From Micrasema longulum (lineage: Eukaryota > Arthropoda > Insecta > Trichoptera > Brachycentridae): a stretch of 64,000 bases of DNA. Of this stretch, positions 19,965-30,816 are shown in pieces. Position 1 is the stretch's first letter; every line of letters starts with the position of its first letter. Location: contig JAGVSM010004585.1 of the NCBI GenBank assembly GCA_022494885.1, positions 1 to 64,000 on the forward strand. Reading direction: 5' to 3'. The position numbers and the translations under genes were made by a program. The notes under the pieces were generated by a model that saw nothing but the letters and a program-made list of their open reading frames with translations, was not told the origin of the DNA and ran no database searches.

Positions 19965-20475
19965 TGTCTAGAGATCGGATATTCACTCAGTGAAAACCAA
20001 ATACCGCCTTTATAACGCCCGCATAACACCTATTATCCCCTACGGATGCGAATCGTGGCACCTCATTAGGGCCCAAAACAGCAAAATGCTGAGTTTTGAG
20101 AATGGGTGTCTGGGAATAATCTTGGGTGTGCGGTGGTTTGACTTTGTAAGGAACAAAGTAATAAGAGTACGGACGCAGCAAACTCCAGTGACAACTGTCA
20201 TCAAGCGGAGGCGATACGGATGGCTGGGCCATTTACTGCGGATGCCTTCTGAGAGCCTTAACCACGCTTGCCTTCTTTACAAGGTACCGGGCTCACGACG
20301 TCCTGGACGTCCACTGCTGACTGTTTGTCGGAAATTTAGGTCAGAATTTCAGCACGAGAACCTGATTTGGAAGGACGCACTGGAGCTGGCAGCCGATAGG
20401 GATGCATGGAGGCTCTTTGTGGATACCATATCCTCCAACTAGGGGTCGGAAATGGAATGATGATGATGATTTTAT
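19965..20475 (+). pseudogene. Non-LTR retrotransposon RT C-terminal fragment with (ATG)n 3' tail (copy L8)
   Basis: The open frame 19990-20442 reads TKYRLYNARITPIIPYGCES, then LGVRWFDFVRNKVIRVRTQQ, RRRYGWLGHLLRMP, RRPGRPLLTVCRKF and LELAADRDAWRLFVDTI. This is the C-terminal tail of RTE-like non-LTR elements, which follows the palm and thumb. It starts abruptly at about 19965 (5' truncation) and ends with AGGGGTCGGAAATGGAATGA, then TGATGATGAT. That tail closely matches the 3' end of SINE1. The ORF is intact over 150 codons, so this copy is relatively young. No endonuclease or catalytic YADD motif is present. Confidence 0.8.
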
Positions 20476-20849
20476 GTAAAACTTTAAAAAATATAAATAG
20501 ATATGAGTGTCAAGTGGTTAACAAGCAAAGACCTGTAAAATAAGTCAATATTCAAATTTTTTCCTCTATCGTCCAAAATTTCCTGTGATTATGTCATAAA
20601 GAAGATAATTTTTTAATGATGTTGTTTATGTTTCATTAACACGTCGTTTCATTTCATTTCGCTTCACAATCCACTCCTTCCTAATTACTTTAGTAATGAA
20701 GTAATTAGTAAATTTCGTGTATGCTTTTACGACAAATATTATTTTATGATAAGTACTTTTATAAAAAAAAATAACTCGCCAGTAAAATGTTTGTTTATTT
20801 GTTTTTTTGTTAATTAGCAAGTTTGGTAAAGTATTGATGGATGCTCAAG

Positions 20850-20930
20850 TTCGTTACCGTACGAGTAAATTCATAATGGAAGTTCACTGCAATTTATTGT
20901 AGAAATAAAAGACGAGTGATACTTTAGTCC
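20850..20930 (-). repeat. Penelope-like family A, 3' part only (copy A6)
   Basis: GAAGTTCACTGCAATTTATT, then GTAGAAATAAAAGACGAGTG and ATACTTT is the reverse of the family A 3' end. It is cut off where the poly(A)-like tail of the adjacent minus-strand LINE begins (20935), suggesting that the LINE inserted here. Confidence 0.5.
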
Positions 20931-20934
20931 ATTT

Positions 20935-22080
20935 TTTAAATTTTTTTATTAAGTCTTTATTCAATAAAATATAAGCATTATTACAATATTAATATATTAT
21001 AAAGAAAACAAAGAATTAAAATATATTTTGTCCCGATAAACTATTCAATAATAGTGTGTCATCGGGTGCCCAGACATTAGTTTCAATTAGTAATCAAATA
21101 AAAGAGTACGGACATAATACTTTATAAGTATAAAATAATGAACATATATTATTTTGTTTTTGATGCTTTGAAAAATATTATTAAGAAGAAAAAAACTCAA
21201 CAAACCAAATAAAAATGGTTCACAGAAATATTTTTTTGAAAGTAAGAAAATAGAGTTAAATAGTACAGTTGAAATTAAAAAATAGCCATTCACTTGGTTA
21301 CATTTTAAATAAAGGAAAAAAATATGAACGCATATATAAATAGGGTGTGCTCATAAATGTTTTCAAAACAAGATAAAAAATAAAACAAAGAAAATCGAAA
21401 ATTTCAATTCATATCTCCAGAAAGAAAAAAAAAGAAACTTAAAAGTACCAACTTAAATTAAGATCTAAAAAATGTAAATAAAATAAGAGAAAAATAAAAG
21501 AAAAGGTTAACCTGAGAAAACAACAAAAATGTATTCAGTGAGAGATAAAAAATGTTTTACATAAACAATACATCCATATAGGAACGTTCTGTCTACTAAC
21601 TACTTTTGTAATAGAAATGTAATTTTATTTTGATTATGACATGTTTCCCTGTCAAGTGTTAACATATCAAACATTTTTGGAACAATATAATCCAACGTAA
21701 GTTGTCCATATTTTTTTTTAAATTTTGGTACAACTAGGCCATCAACAGGTGTAAATCTTGTAAGATAGCTGTGTTCTAATTTATTTTTATATATTGAGCT
21801 AAACATCTGTTGGATAATAATTTTGCTCCATAAAATACCCTTAACTGGTGAAACATTTAATTTATCATACATGAATGGAGTATTATGTCTCTGATTGTAT
21901 TCATAATTGGGTGCAATCAATTTGACAAGGGCATTTTCAACATTTTGTACATATTTAATGTTTGTTGCACACGAATGTCCCTAAGCGGTGATCGTGTATC
22001 TTATTTTCAGATCAAATTCTCTCAGAGACAAATATACGAGTACTTATCGAAATGTGGAGAGAGGAACTAAATCTTTAATT
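20935..22080 (-). pseudogene. LINE 3' half, minus strand (copy J5)
   Basis: The minus frame 21920-21600 reads YEYNQRHNTPFMYDKLNV, then NKLEHSYLTRFTPVDGLVVP, KFKKKYGQLTLDYIVPKMFD and a stop. This pattern is found at the C-terminus of CR1/Jockey-type reverse transcriptases. About 650 bases of A+T-rich 3' UTR follow to a minus-strand AATAAA and A-rich stretch at 20975-20935. Upstream, VQNVENALVKLIAP continues the protein in the same direction. The assignment rests on pattern only. Confidence 0.45.
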
Positions 22081-24359
22081 TGTGCAGTTGACTAACTACG
22101 GATCTTAACCGTTTGCATGTTTTCAAAACATGAATATTGCACTTAAAAAAGGAATTAATAGTTATACCTTAGCAAAACATATTCGTCCACAATGTCTAAT
22201 TTATCGCATAAGCAAACTCTGTCAAAAGTAGAGTTATGAAGACATTCAAAATTATGAGTTTTTACAATAGGTAACATATTTATAAAAAAAGTAATTGATA
22301 AATAAGAGCCACAACAATATACAATACATATTATGTATGTAAACTTATTACAATAATAAGATAAAACTTACAATTTACCCAGTAATACTTTGTTAAAAAG
22401 TCCGCCAGACAAAATAATTCAATTTAAATGTGTCCTGTTTTGTAATTTCAAATTATTTTTATTTACTAATTTCGTAAAAATATACTTGATTTTCAAATAA
22501 AAAACAAAGCCTTTGTAAAGGTGTATCACTTATGTTTTATTTCTATAATATTGATGAATGGTTTAGCTGTTACAATTGTGTCTGAATGCGATGTACATGC
22601 CGTTATTTCTGTATTATTATTGTTAATGATTTGTTTTTCGTTTATTATTTTATATTTTTTGGAGCCATAATTTGAGATTGGCCATCGTTTGAATTTTTTA
22701 TGTGATGTTAAATAAACAAATGAGTATAATTTGATGTTTTTAGAATCAAAGAGATTTACATTGAAAAAAAAAACATAATAAAATTAGTATACAAAGGATA
22801 GGTTTGTTTTGCTAAGGGTTAAAAGTCGTAACTTTTAAAATAACATTTTTTTCAGGACATTACTGTTTTACGCTTTACCAATCTATTTACATTTCAAAAA
22901 ATTTTTTTTTCTAAAAAAATATCTCATATTTGACAAACAAAAATGACTGATTGGCTTAGTGAATATGTGAAGCTATCGAATATCTTATACGAAATTAAAA
23001 CAATGCAAAACGATTTTTATCAGTTACGGCTTGGCAGGTGTAGTTCTACGCCTTTAGTTACTACAAATGAAAAATCGGCTTCAATTTCCGACAAAATAAC
23101 ATGAAATGATGCTTATATCTATTTTTAATGAATGTTAATAATGTTAACTAGAAAGTGGAGTTAAGATAAAATTATTCAACAAAGATAGAGAAACCCCTTG
23201 ATATATTACTAGCTTGAAAACACGCAGGATTGTTAATTTAGAAAACGCGATTAATCCGGAAGAAAAGAGTGTTTACATTTTGTTTATAAAGTTGAAACAG
23301 ATTAGCTCGAATTAATTTAGTCTACCGAACTGTTGCGTATCAGTCTATTTAAGGTTTTCGCTTTCATTTAGTTCGTACGAACGAGTATAAAACATGTGTT
23401 TTCTGTTACCGGGGTAAGAGTGTTATTACATTGTTTAACATCTTTTATGTTTATGCATTCTTATTTTTGATTCACAAAATAGAAACAAAATATTTTTAGT
23501 TTGGACTAGTTATAAAATACAGCACCGCGATTATGAACGCTATCTTCATCACTACATACCGAGATGGTAAAACTAACAACGATATTTATCAATGAAAATG
23601 TGTATATTTGTATAAAAAATCAATGTTTCTTTGGCGGTAATCTGTATTTGAACGTGTTTAGAAAAAAAAAACTGAGGCCATTTTTAACATTACTTTGTAA
23701 ACAAGATTGAAGATAAATTTAAGCTTCCCATTAAAATACGGGCCCAGGTTTTATTAACCTTTAAGATTCTACCGTAACTAAAACACTTTTTAAAAACAAT
23801 TTTTGCAGTTTAATAGAAAATGCAGAGAAGAAATATATGTATATAATTATTATGGAGAGTAGAAAATAATAATAAACTACAGCAGAATAAAAGACTATCA
23901 AAATAAACCGAAAATGTGTTTGAATTATTTTTATGTAATGTATTATCATCGCTACGTTTTTTCAATGTTTTGTTATTTTGAAATTACACCACCCGCAACA
24001 TTACTAGTTCAAGTTTGTGAGTTTTTCTGACATTTAAAAGAAGAACATTGTTTTCGTCAAAACACGCTAAACGTCATAAAACATGGCCATGGAAACCGGA
24101 AATCTATCACAACGCTATAATTGATTAATTTTTTTAAACACGTGATCACGTAGACCTGTGACGGTTTAATTTATTCCGTTTTAATTAAAGCCGTTTTGAT
24201 TTTTTTTTTAAACATTTTTGAGAAACTTTACCGTATAATTAAATGCTCTTATTTTTAAGGCCCCTATAAAAATAAAGATATTTTTTTTTATTTAACAAGA
24301 AAACTGAAATTAATAAATGACTTTTAAAACGTTAAACGTAGATAAAAATATTTTTTTTT
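22081..24359. other. A+T-rich stretch, no gene seen
   Basis: It contains a family A tail fragment (GTATCACTTATGTTTTATTT at about 22525-22544). A small TATAAAA near 23385 is preceded by a palindromic TTCGTACGAA, but no open frame supports a gene. Confidence 0.4.
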
Positions 24360-24590
24360 TTTTAGAGAAAGTAAGTCCTGGCATTTACAGGGCCTGTATT
24401 GTGTCATTGGTCGATTTGTCATGAGAATCAACAATTGAAAGAATGGGGATATATTTTGGACCTTGGAACATAAACAGAGAGGAGAAAGTGTAACGGTATG
24501 TACAGTGACCGCTTAAAGCAAGCAATGACAGGTCATAGCCTGTATATGTATATTTTATATCAATATTCCCATATCTATTAACGGTAATCA
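24360..24590 (+). mobile_element. Family C TIR element, internally deleted copy
   Basis: The left arm is AGAGAAAGTAAGTCCTGGCA, TTTACAGGGCCTG, GTGTCATTGG. The right arm is inverted: GCAAGCAATGACAGGTCATA, GCCTGTATATGT, ATTCCCATATC. Only about 60 bases separate the arms, against about 330 in the copy at 60.0 kb. Confidence 0.5.
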
Positions 24591-24599
24591 GTACTTAAC

Positions 24600-25240
24600 A
24601 TAACTTTACCAAAAAATTGCAAAACTTTAAAAAAATAAATTCCGTATGTTTGTGGCCGCAAATCTCGGAAAGTAATCGATGGAATTTTTACAGAACTTTG
24701 GATTTCCTTAAACTATACGGTAAAGTCACAACAAATTAAGGTTATCAATTAAGCAATGTGTTTTCTCAGTAAATGTATAGTTGGTAGACTATTTTTATTT
24801 ACTCTCCTAATAATTAATATCAGACAAAGCCACAGCGAAGTGTAGCCGGGTTCAGCTAGGTTCCGTATGTTTGTGGCCGCTAATCTCGGAAAGTTCTCGA
24901 TGGATTGACTCAAAAATTTTACGAAACATTGCATTTTAGTAGAAAAATGTTTTTATTTACTTTTTATTTGGAAGTTTTAACGGAAACGGAAAATTCTATG
25001 CGTTTTAAATTGACTCATAATTTGTCATAGTTAACAAGTACTGAACGATAGTTCTACTCAGTGCTACCGTTTGACCTATTTTAGCTAAAGTTACAAAACT
25101 TAAATTTTCCGTACAATTGAATAAAAAGAATTAAATAGGATTTAATAATCTAAATATATCGGAAAAATTACGTAACTATTTTCAATACTTTGTTTTCTTT
25201 TCCTATAGCGAAGCGTTGCCGGGTTCATTCATGTATTATA
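24600..25240. repeat. Unclassified dispersed repeat with an internal direct duplication
   Basis: TTCCGTATGTTTGTGGCCGC, then AATCTCGGAAAGT and TCGATGGA occurs twice in the same direction (from about 24641 and 24860). Two reverse-strand words of the type AACCCGGCAACGCTTCGC flank it (24827-24855 and 25206-25230), a motif common at borders of insect transposable elements. No protein is encoded. Confidence 0.4.
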
Positions 25241-25289
25241 ATAATTTCATAAATATACGAAATGTCCCGAGTTCAATTTCTTAAGAAGT

Positions 25290-25690
25290 AAATATGAAGT
25301 ATTTTTTATATGGAATTGGCAAGAATTGTCTGAATGCCGTTAAAATGTTATGTCTTAGGCGAATGCGTGGAAAACCAGATACGTACATTATTTGTAAGGT
25401 TAATATACGCATTATTGATAAAATCAAGAAAGGAGTTATGCCTTGGTTTGAACATGTAGAGCGAATGAACAGTGATATAACGGCTAAAAAAAATTGCGAT
25501 TCTAATATTGACGAATGTCGGCATCGAGGAAGACAGAGGAAGACATAGCATGACCTAATCTAACAAATATTTGAATACTGACATGTTAAAAGTCGGAATA
25601 ATCTGCAAGCGTGCATGAACAGATGTATGAATGCAGAGGAAACGAAATTTGTATATTATACCTGTCATCTCTGCTTTTGATGTGATGGTT
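25290..25690 (+). pseudogene. Non-LTR retrotransposon RT C-terminal remnant (copy L3)
   Basis: NAVKMLCLRRMRGKPDTY, then IRIIDKIKKGVMPWFEHVER, MNSDI and RHRGRQRKT correspond to the L1 copy's EMRSLRQMCGK, SIIDKIKKGSLRWFGHVERM and RRGRRG. After the stop, GTGCATGAACAGATGTATGA and ATGCAGAGGA continue the L1-like 3' region. It is diverged and 5'-truncated. Confidence 0.65.
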
Positions 25691-25989
25691 TGTTTTGATT
25701 TTTAAAATCATTTACCATATGAGAAATATTTTTCGTTTGAACAGCATTTGATCAAAAATAAAATAATTTTAAAACAGTATGATTTCAATATCAAAACCGA
25801 TAAAGGTTAGCATCTATATTTATATCAAAATACTTTTGTGTTTTTTAAGACTCAGACAACATTTACAAAAGAGGTTTAAAATATTTTCTTTAACAATAGA
25901 ATATGAATGTAAAAAAAACGAAAAATATCTTTTTGTTAAATGTATTCAATCCGTAAGGGTTTATAAATAAAATTTCAAATATTTATTTA

Positions 25990-26740
25990 AAAAAAAAAAG
26001 ATATTACTTAATCATATTTTAATTTATATTTAATTAAACAACCGTTGCAAAATAAATTTTATCCACTTAGTTGTGTTAAATAATAAAAGAACAGTTTTTC
26101 AAATAAAATTTAATTAATGTAACGAATTGGAAACAACTTTTTCCTTTGTTTTTTCAAATAAACGCTTATTAAAAGTCTTAATTAAATATAAAATCACTTA
26201 ATGAATGAATTCGTTCTGGTCCGCTGGATTCGGAAAAAAAAAAAAAAATAATCGAAACCCACGCTCAACATTCTTAATACGAGTTTTTTATTTATTTTTT
26301 ATTTTTTTATTTATTTAATAGCATAATTATACATTAAAAAAAAAAAAAAACTCACTTGTTATATTTTTACTAAAACTAAAATCCCACCAAGCCACTTTTT
26401 GAGTGCGTATGTAAACAAAAATAAACTCATAATGGAAAAGCTACCGAAATTGAATTTGAAGTGACATCCAGTATAATCATTATATTATTATTATTATCAG
26501 GTTAGCGTTGTGATTGCCTAACTGGTTTGTAAAGAATTCGAATAATTCAAACGACTACCAGTTGTTTTTTGTAATCGTCCTATCTTGTATCATGCGTTAA
26601 ATCGTGTGTCATTATTTTATTAAATTTAATTGAAAACAAAGATAGAAATGTCAATCATATTGTAATATTAAAACTTCATGGAGCAGCGGAGTCGTAAAAT
26701 CCTAAATTAATATGTTTGTATCATTCAAATAAATTTATAA
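25990..26740. other. A+T-rich stretch with homopolymer runs
   Basis: Poly(A) tracts lie at about 26236-26250 and 26335-26350, with a (TTTA)n region at 26287-26322. The latter reads on the minus strand like an A-rich retroelement tail. No coding signal is present. Confidence 0.45.
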
Positions 26741-26744
26741 AACT

Positions 26745-26935
26745 AAAATCGGGGCATTTGCCTACCAAGTGTCTCGGGTTTGATTCTCAACATGGTCGTC
26801 ATGATATATTGATTAAAATGGTGTTTTTACACTAGACTATTTCATAGTCTCCTGGCTACACTTTTTGTGAAAAACTGTTACAAAAATGTGTACTCGTATA
26901 TGCAGATTAGGTGCGGAAAGGGACAATAAACTACA
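26745..26935 (+). mobile_element. SINE1, copy h, shortened
   Basis: TTTGCCTACCAAGTGTCTCG, then GGTTTGATTCTCAACATGG (B box), GTGTTTTTACACTAGACTAT and TTCATAGTCTCCTGGC, then TTAGGTGCGGAAAGGGACA. The GATCAAGATACGC segment is missing. It abuts the tail of the oppositely oriented non-LTR copy L2 at 26937. Confidence 0.6.
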
Positions 26936-26936
26936 A

Positions 26937-27345
26937 ATACTACTACTACCATCAAGCCAAAACCCCGTAGGGGTACGCAGAGAGAATAGACCGCCACACA
27001 CGTCTATCTTGGAATATATTCCTAGCATCTTCCACATTCATACATCTTGTCATTCATGCCCTTCGGTTCTGTCTGCTTTTGACATGACCAGATTTTGGTT
27101 TATCTGACCATGCTACGTCTTTCTTGATCGTCCTCGTCTCACGTTACCGTTCGTTTTCGTAATGTTACCATTCTTTCGTCGTTCATTCGTTCTACGTGAC
27201 CAAACCATCTCTGAGACCCTTTCTTCATTTTATTAGTTATACTCGATTCAGATTTATACTCGCGCCTGATTTCATCATTCGTAACCCTGTCATACATTGA
27301 TTTCCCTCACATTCGTCTAAGAGATCGCATTTCAACCGTGACAAT
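26937..27345 (-). pseudogene. Non-LTR retrotransposon 3' fragment (copy L2), sister of L1
   Basis: The minus strand begins near 27345 with GTTGAAATGCGATCTCTTAG, then GTATGACAGGGTTACGAATG and TGGTTTGGTCACGTAGAACG. It continues through MWKMLGIYSKIDVCGGLFSL, RTPTG to a (TAG)n tail at 26937-26948. It aligns with the last 450 bases of L1, with small indels that break the frame. Confidence 0.75.
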
Positions 27346-27354
27346 AAACTAATG

Positions 27355-27550
27355 CACATATTATTTTTTTAATAAAATATTTCAATTTTTATTATTTATC
27401 GAATATTTAAATTTTTAGATCATTTCCTAAAAGTCGTAAATAACTTGTGCTAGAAAAATGGGAATCTAGTTGTGGTAGAGTGGGATTTGAACCTCGAACC
27501 TTTGATCTGTGAGTCCACAACACTACCACGGGACCACAACCTAGCGCAAT
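27355..27550 (-). mobile_element. SINE2 copy
   Basis: The minus strand reads TTGTGGTCCCGTGGTAGTGT, TGTGGACTCACAGATCAAAG, GTTCGAGGTTCAAATCCCAC (B box), then a body with AGTTATTTACGAC. It lies in tandem orientation with the next copy 70 bases away. Confidence 0.6.
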
Positions 27551-27619
27551 CAGTTAAAAAAACAATATATACCTAGTTGAGCTAATTAAAATATTAATTA
27601 ATAATAACCGGTGGCTTAA

Positions 27620-27840
27620 CAAATTTTTGTTTTTTTTTTTTTAAAAGGAAATATTTGCGTTTTTATTAATTACTCACATATTTTGATTTTTGGGAGCATT
27701 TTCAACGAGTTGTAAATAACTCTTTATTAAAAATAGAAATCAAGTTGGGGAAGAGTGGGATTCAAACCTCGGACATCTGATCCGTGAGTCCGCTACAATA
27801 GCCACGGGACCACAACCCAATTTTAATCGATTAGCATTCT
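27620..27840 (-). mobile_element. SINE2 copy, best preserved
   Basis: The minus strand reads GTTGTGGTCCCGTGGCTATT, GTAGCGGACTCACGGATCAG, ATGTCCGAGGTTTGAATCCC (B box), ACTCTTCCCCAACTTGATTT, then GAGTTATTTACAACTCGTTG, AAAATGCTCCC, GTGAGTAATTAATAAAAACG and CAAATATTTCC. This serves as the family reference in this window. Confidence 0.65.
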
Positions 27841-28059
27841 GGTTCGAATTTTTCTGACTTTTATTATTAAAACACATTATATGCTTAAACTGGGGTCAAT
27901 GTACGAATAGTAAAAACCACGTAGAAAGATGCAAATATAAAGTTATTCGGGTGTTGTAATGTATTAACATAATATTTACACTATTCGTAAAAACTACTTC
28001 TTTACAAATTTTCTTTAGACTCCGTGGCAAAATAATTATTCACTGTCGTACAAATAAAC

Positions 28060-28440
28060 ACTACGTTCATGCTTTGAAAGCTCTTTCACATCACACCGAT
28101 CACTACACCCGCATGTTTGATTTTTGTATTCGCGTGCCGGGAACGGGTCCATTCGGAATATTGACACTTAAACATTAACTGAAGTTATCGCACGTCGGCG
28201 TCGTATGCGTTAGCCGACGGATTCACTACTAAATTTAAATACAAATAACACACATAAACACGGCTGCACTGCAGTACCCATCAGTCAGATATTTTAAACC
28301 AGTTCCAGACGGAGCGGAGTCTCGAATTTCGATAAGATTAAATAACAATTTAATTGAAGTATTCTTAATGTGACACGTAACGCTAAACTGACTTTAAATT
28401 TGCATTCCGAGTGGTGAGTCGTGTATTCTTGAACTTTAAA
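28060..28440 (+). promoter_or_regulatory. CpG-containing island with initiator-like word, unproven
   Basis: This is a G+C- and CpG-richer stretch (CGCACGTCGGCGTCGTATGC, TTAGCCGACGG) in A+T-rich DNA. It holds CCCATCAGTCAG (initiator-like TCAGT, 28280), a downstream CCAGACGGAGCGGAG, and a donor-like GTG|GTGAGTCG near 28413. Together these could be a non-coding first exon, but the spacing of the AGACG word is not the canonical downstream promoter distance. I see no open frame. Confidence 0.2.
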
Positions 28441-29922
28441 TATTCCTTACAAAAATCAAATGACGGTTCTTATGTGACAACAGGTCAATTTAAATCGGTT
28501 GAATTTAAATATTCCAATGTAAAATTGATGAGTAGGTATATTTAATTGTATTTATTCATTCATTAATAACTAGCTTTTACCCGCGGCACAGCATTAATTT
28601 AACCAATCCAGAGAGACAAAAGTTCAGAATTGAAATGTCCCTAATCAAACAAAAGTATTTTTTACCCTACTCTCTTAACCGCTGCACTTATTGAGTACCA
28701 GCAGCGAGAGCAATTATGTCTACGCATAGCGACAACAATACCTAAAGTTGAACTTTTGATAGCGGCGCGACAAGCCAAGCGTCAGTATGCTCGCGGTGTT
28801 TGACTAGTTCGCATGTGTTTTCGCTTTTTTGTGCCTCTACCCCGATTTTGACATGGAATTGACGTATGAAAGTAATTGCCTACAATTTACATATTTAAAA
28901 TAAATGAGTTAAACATAATCTTAGTATTTATAGGTGTATGAACTTGTACATCCAACTTTGTTAAAAAAACATGGGTTCAAAATAATGGAGAGTTTAGTTT
29001 GTTGTAAGGAAGGCTAAGGTGTAACTTTAATTTTTTTTGTCTCAAAATTTAACGAAAAATTAGAAACACATACACATTTTATGCGATATCACAGTAAAAA
29101 AATATTTTGTCCGAAGGTAACGACCTAAACGAAAGGACGTGTCTGACATTTGGCGATCTGCTTCTCCAATGAAACGAGTACGTATACGAATTTTTTATGT
29201 CTCAAATAAATGAAAAAAATTATACGCAAGATAATGAGACTAAAATATGAAATATTGCTGTGAACGAATGTGAAAAAAGTAGACAGAAATGGTTACTGAA
29301 ACACAGACGAATATATCACTTCACGTCTTCATATGATTCATGGTTGAATGAAGAAATAAACTTGGCTTATTTCGTATCCAGTTCTGGCATGAATTTGAGT
29401 GACAGCAAAACTTTACACACCAGGATGGGTTGACCTTCAAAAACTTTTTGAGAGAGTTCTACTTAATAAAAAAAAAGAAAAATAAAGCATTTTTAATTCA
29501 ATTTTTTTTTTTTCAATTTATTTATTTTAAATATAACATATACATATTGATGAAAATACGCACAAAATACCGATAATTATAAATTCGGAATTCATGTTCT
29601 TCGTGCGCAAATTTGAACAATGTAGTGCATTTTGCATATTAGCTACCGTTTGAACAAAGGACAATGGCAGGCAAGGGATACAGTAGACAAAAAATCTGTG
29701 AAAAGGAGATAAGATGATATTTAAAAAAAAGTAAGGAATAGGACTTGTACCTGCAATACCTGCGAGAAATTTAAAACACAACCATTCATCTCTTAATTCT
29801 GATATGTTGATCTTACTGAAGCAATTCATTTATAATAAAATTCATTTTGTAAGCTATAAATAAATTTTTATTTAATATATATATCGAAATACATAATTCT
29901 TTTTTATGGTTATATTTTTCAG
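28441..29922. other. Mostly featureless; one unplaced minus frame
   Basis: ACTAGCTTTTACCCGCGGC at 28568-28586 is a border word common in insect transposable elements. The minus frame 29829-29527 (100 codons, ending in a plus-strand T-rich run at 29505) may be LINE 3' sequence, but I see no diagnostic motif. Confidence 0.35.
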
Positions 29923-29990
29923 AACCTAAAATGATTATCGTCCCTCTAGATTGCTCCAAAGTAATACTATGCGTGGGTTCGCTAACATAG
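29923..29990 (+). CDS. Candidate terminal exon, 21 codons, low confidence
   Basis: A good acceptor (TATGGTTATATTTTTCAG, to 29922) is followed by one open frame PKMIIVPLDCSKVILCVGSL, T, stop at 29988. The end of this frame overlaps a perfect 10-bp inverted repeat (TAATACTATG, 29962-29971 and 29986-29995), which could instead mean a structural element. Confidence 0.2.
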
Positions 29991-30816
29991 TATTAGGGAA
30001 AAATTAGTGAGGTAATTAATTAGTTGTGTCGCTTTAGCAGTATGATTTTTTCCGATGGAATGATATGTTTTTTCAAGATGGAAAGTTACTTGTATTGATT
30101 GCAGGTTCTCTAACTATCACTATAAAGAAAATGACGATCAGTTAATCTATGGCGACGTAGCATCGTTATTCTGTTCACAAATTTAAAATCCTACTATAAA
30201 ACCAAACGTAACCAATTTTTCAAATTTAAATAATTTATTTCATATTTTTATTTTTGATACTTTTTTGAGTTGTGCCCAAAATGTCTGAGAACTTTTGATT
30301 CCAAAGGAGTACACTTGAAAGGTACATGCGTTATTTTCATTTGATTGTAGATACTTTCATATATCTGTATCAATAATACCCTTGAAACATATAAACAAAC
30401 ACTATACTTACTATCCATATTGGTTCAACATACTCATTTAGTTGTACCTAAGAAAGAGATACTATTGATATTGCAACAATAATCAATGAATAAAAAAAAT
30501 ATAAGTTTGTAAATATTGAAAATTCTATTTATTTTTATTAACATATACATAATGCGCATATGTGCATATCATAATAAGTATGTAATATTTATAAACTTAA
30601 TATGTGTCTTATATTTTATGACAATTCAACTATTTCATACAATTTGTACAAATTGGCTACGGACGTTAATAAATAAAAAATAAATAATTTTATTTCTTTT
30701 ACATCGTCAAAAATTATTGTTCTACGTATAAAGAAATATGAAATATAAAGCAGATAAAACGAAATGCTTAGTAATTTTGCCTATGAATAGGGTCGTGACC
30801 CTAGTCAAATTGTACA

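Noticed and set aside
23520..23600. Small frame MNAIFITTYRDG before a GTAAAAC donor-like site
   Set aside because: It is too short, with weak splice consensus and ordinary composition.
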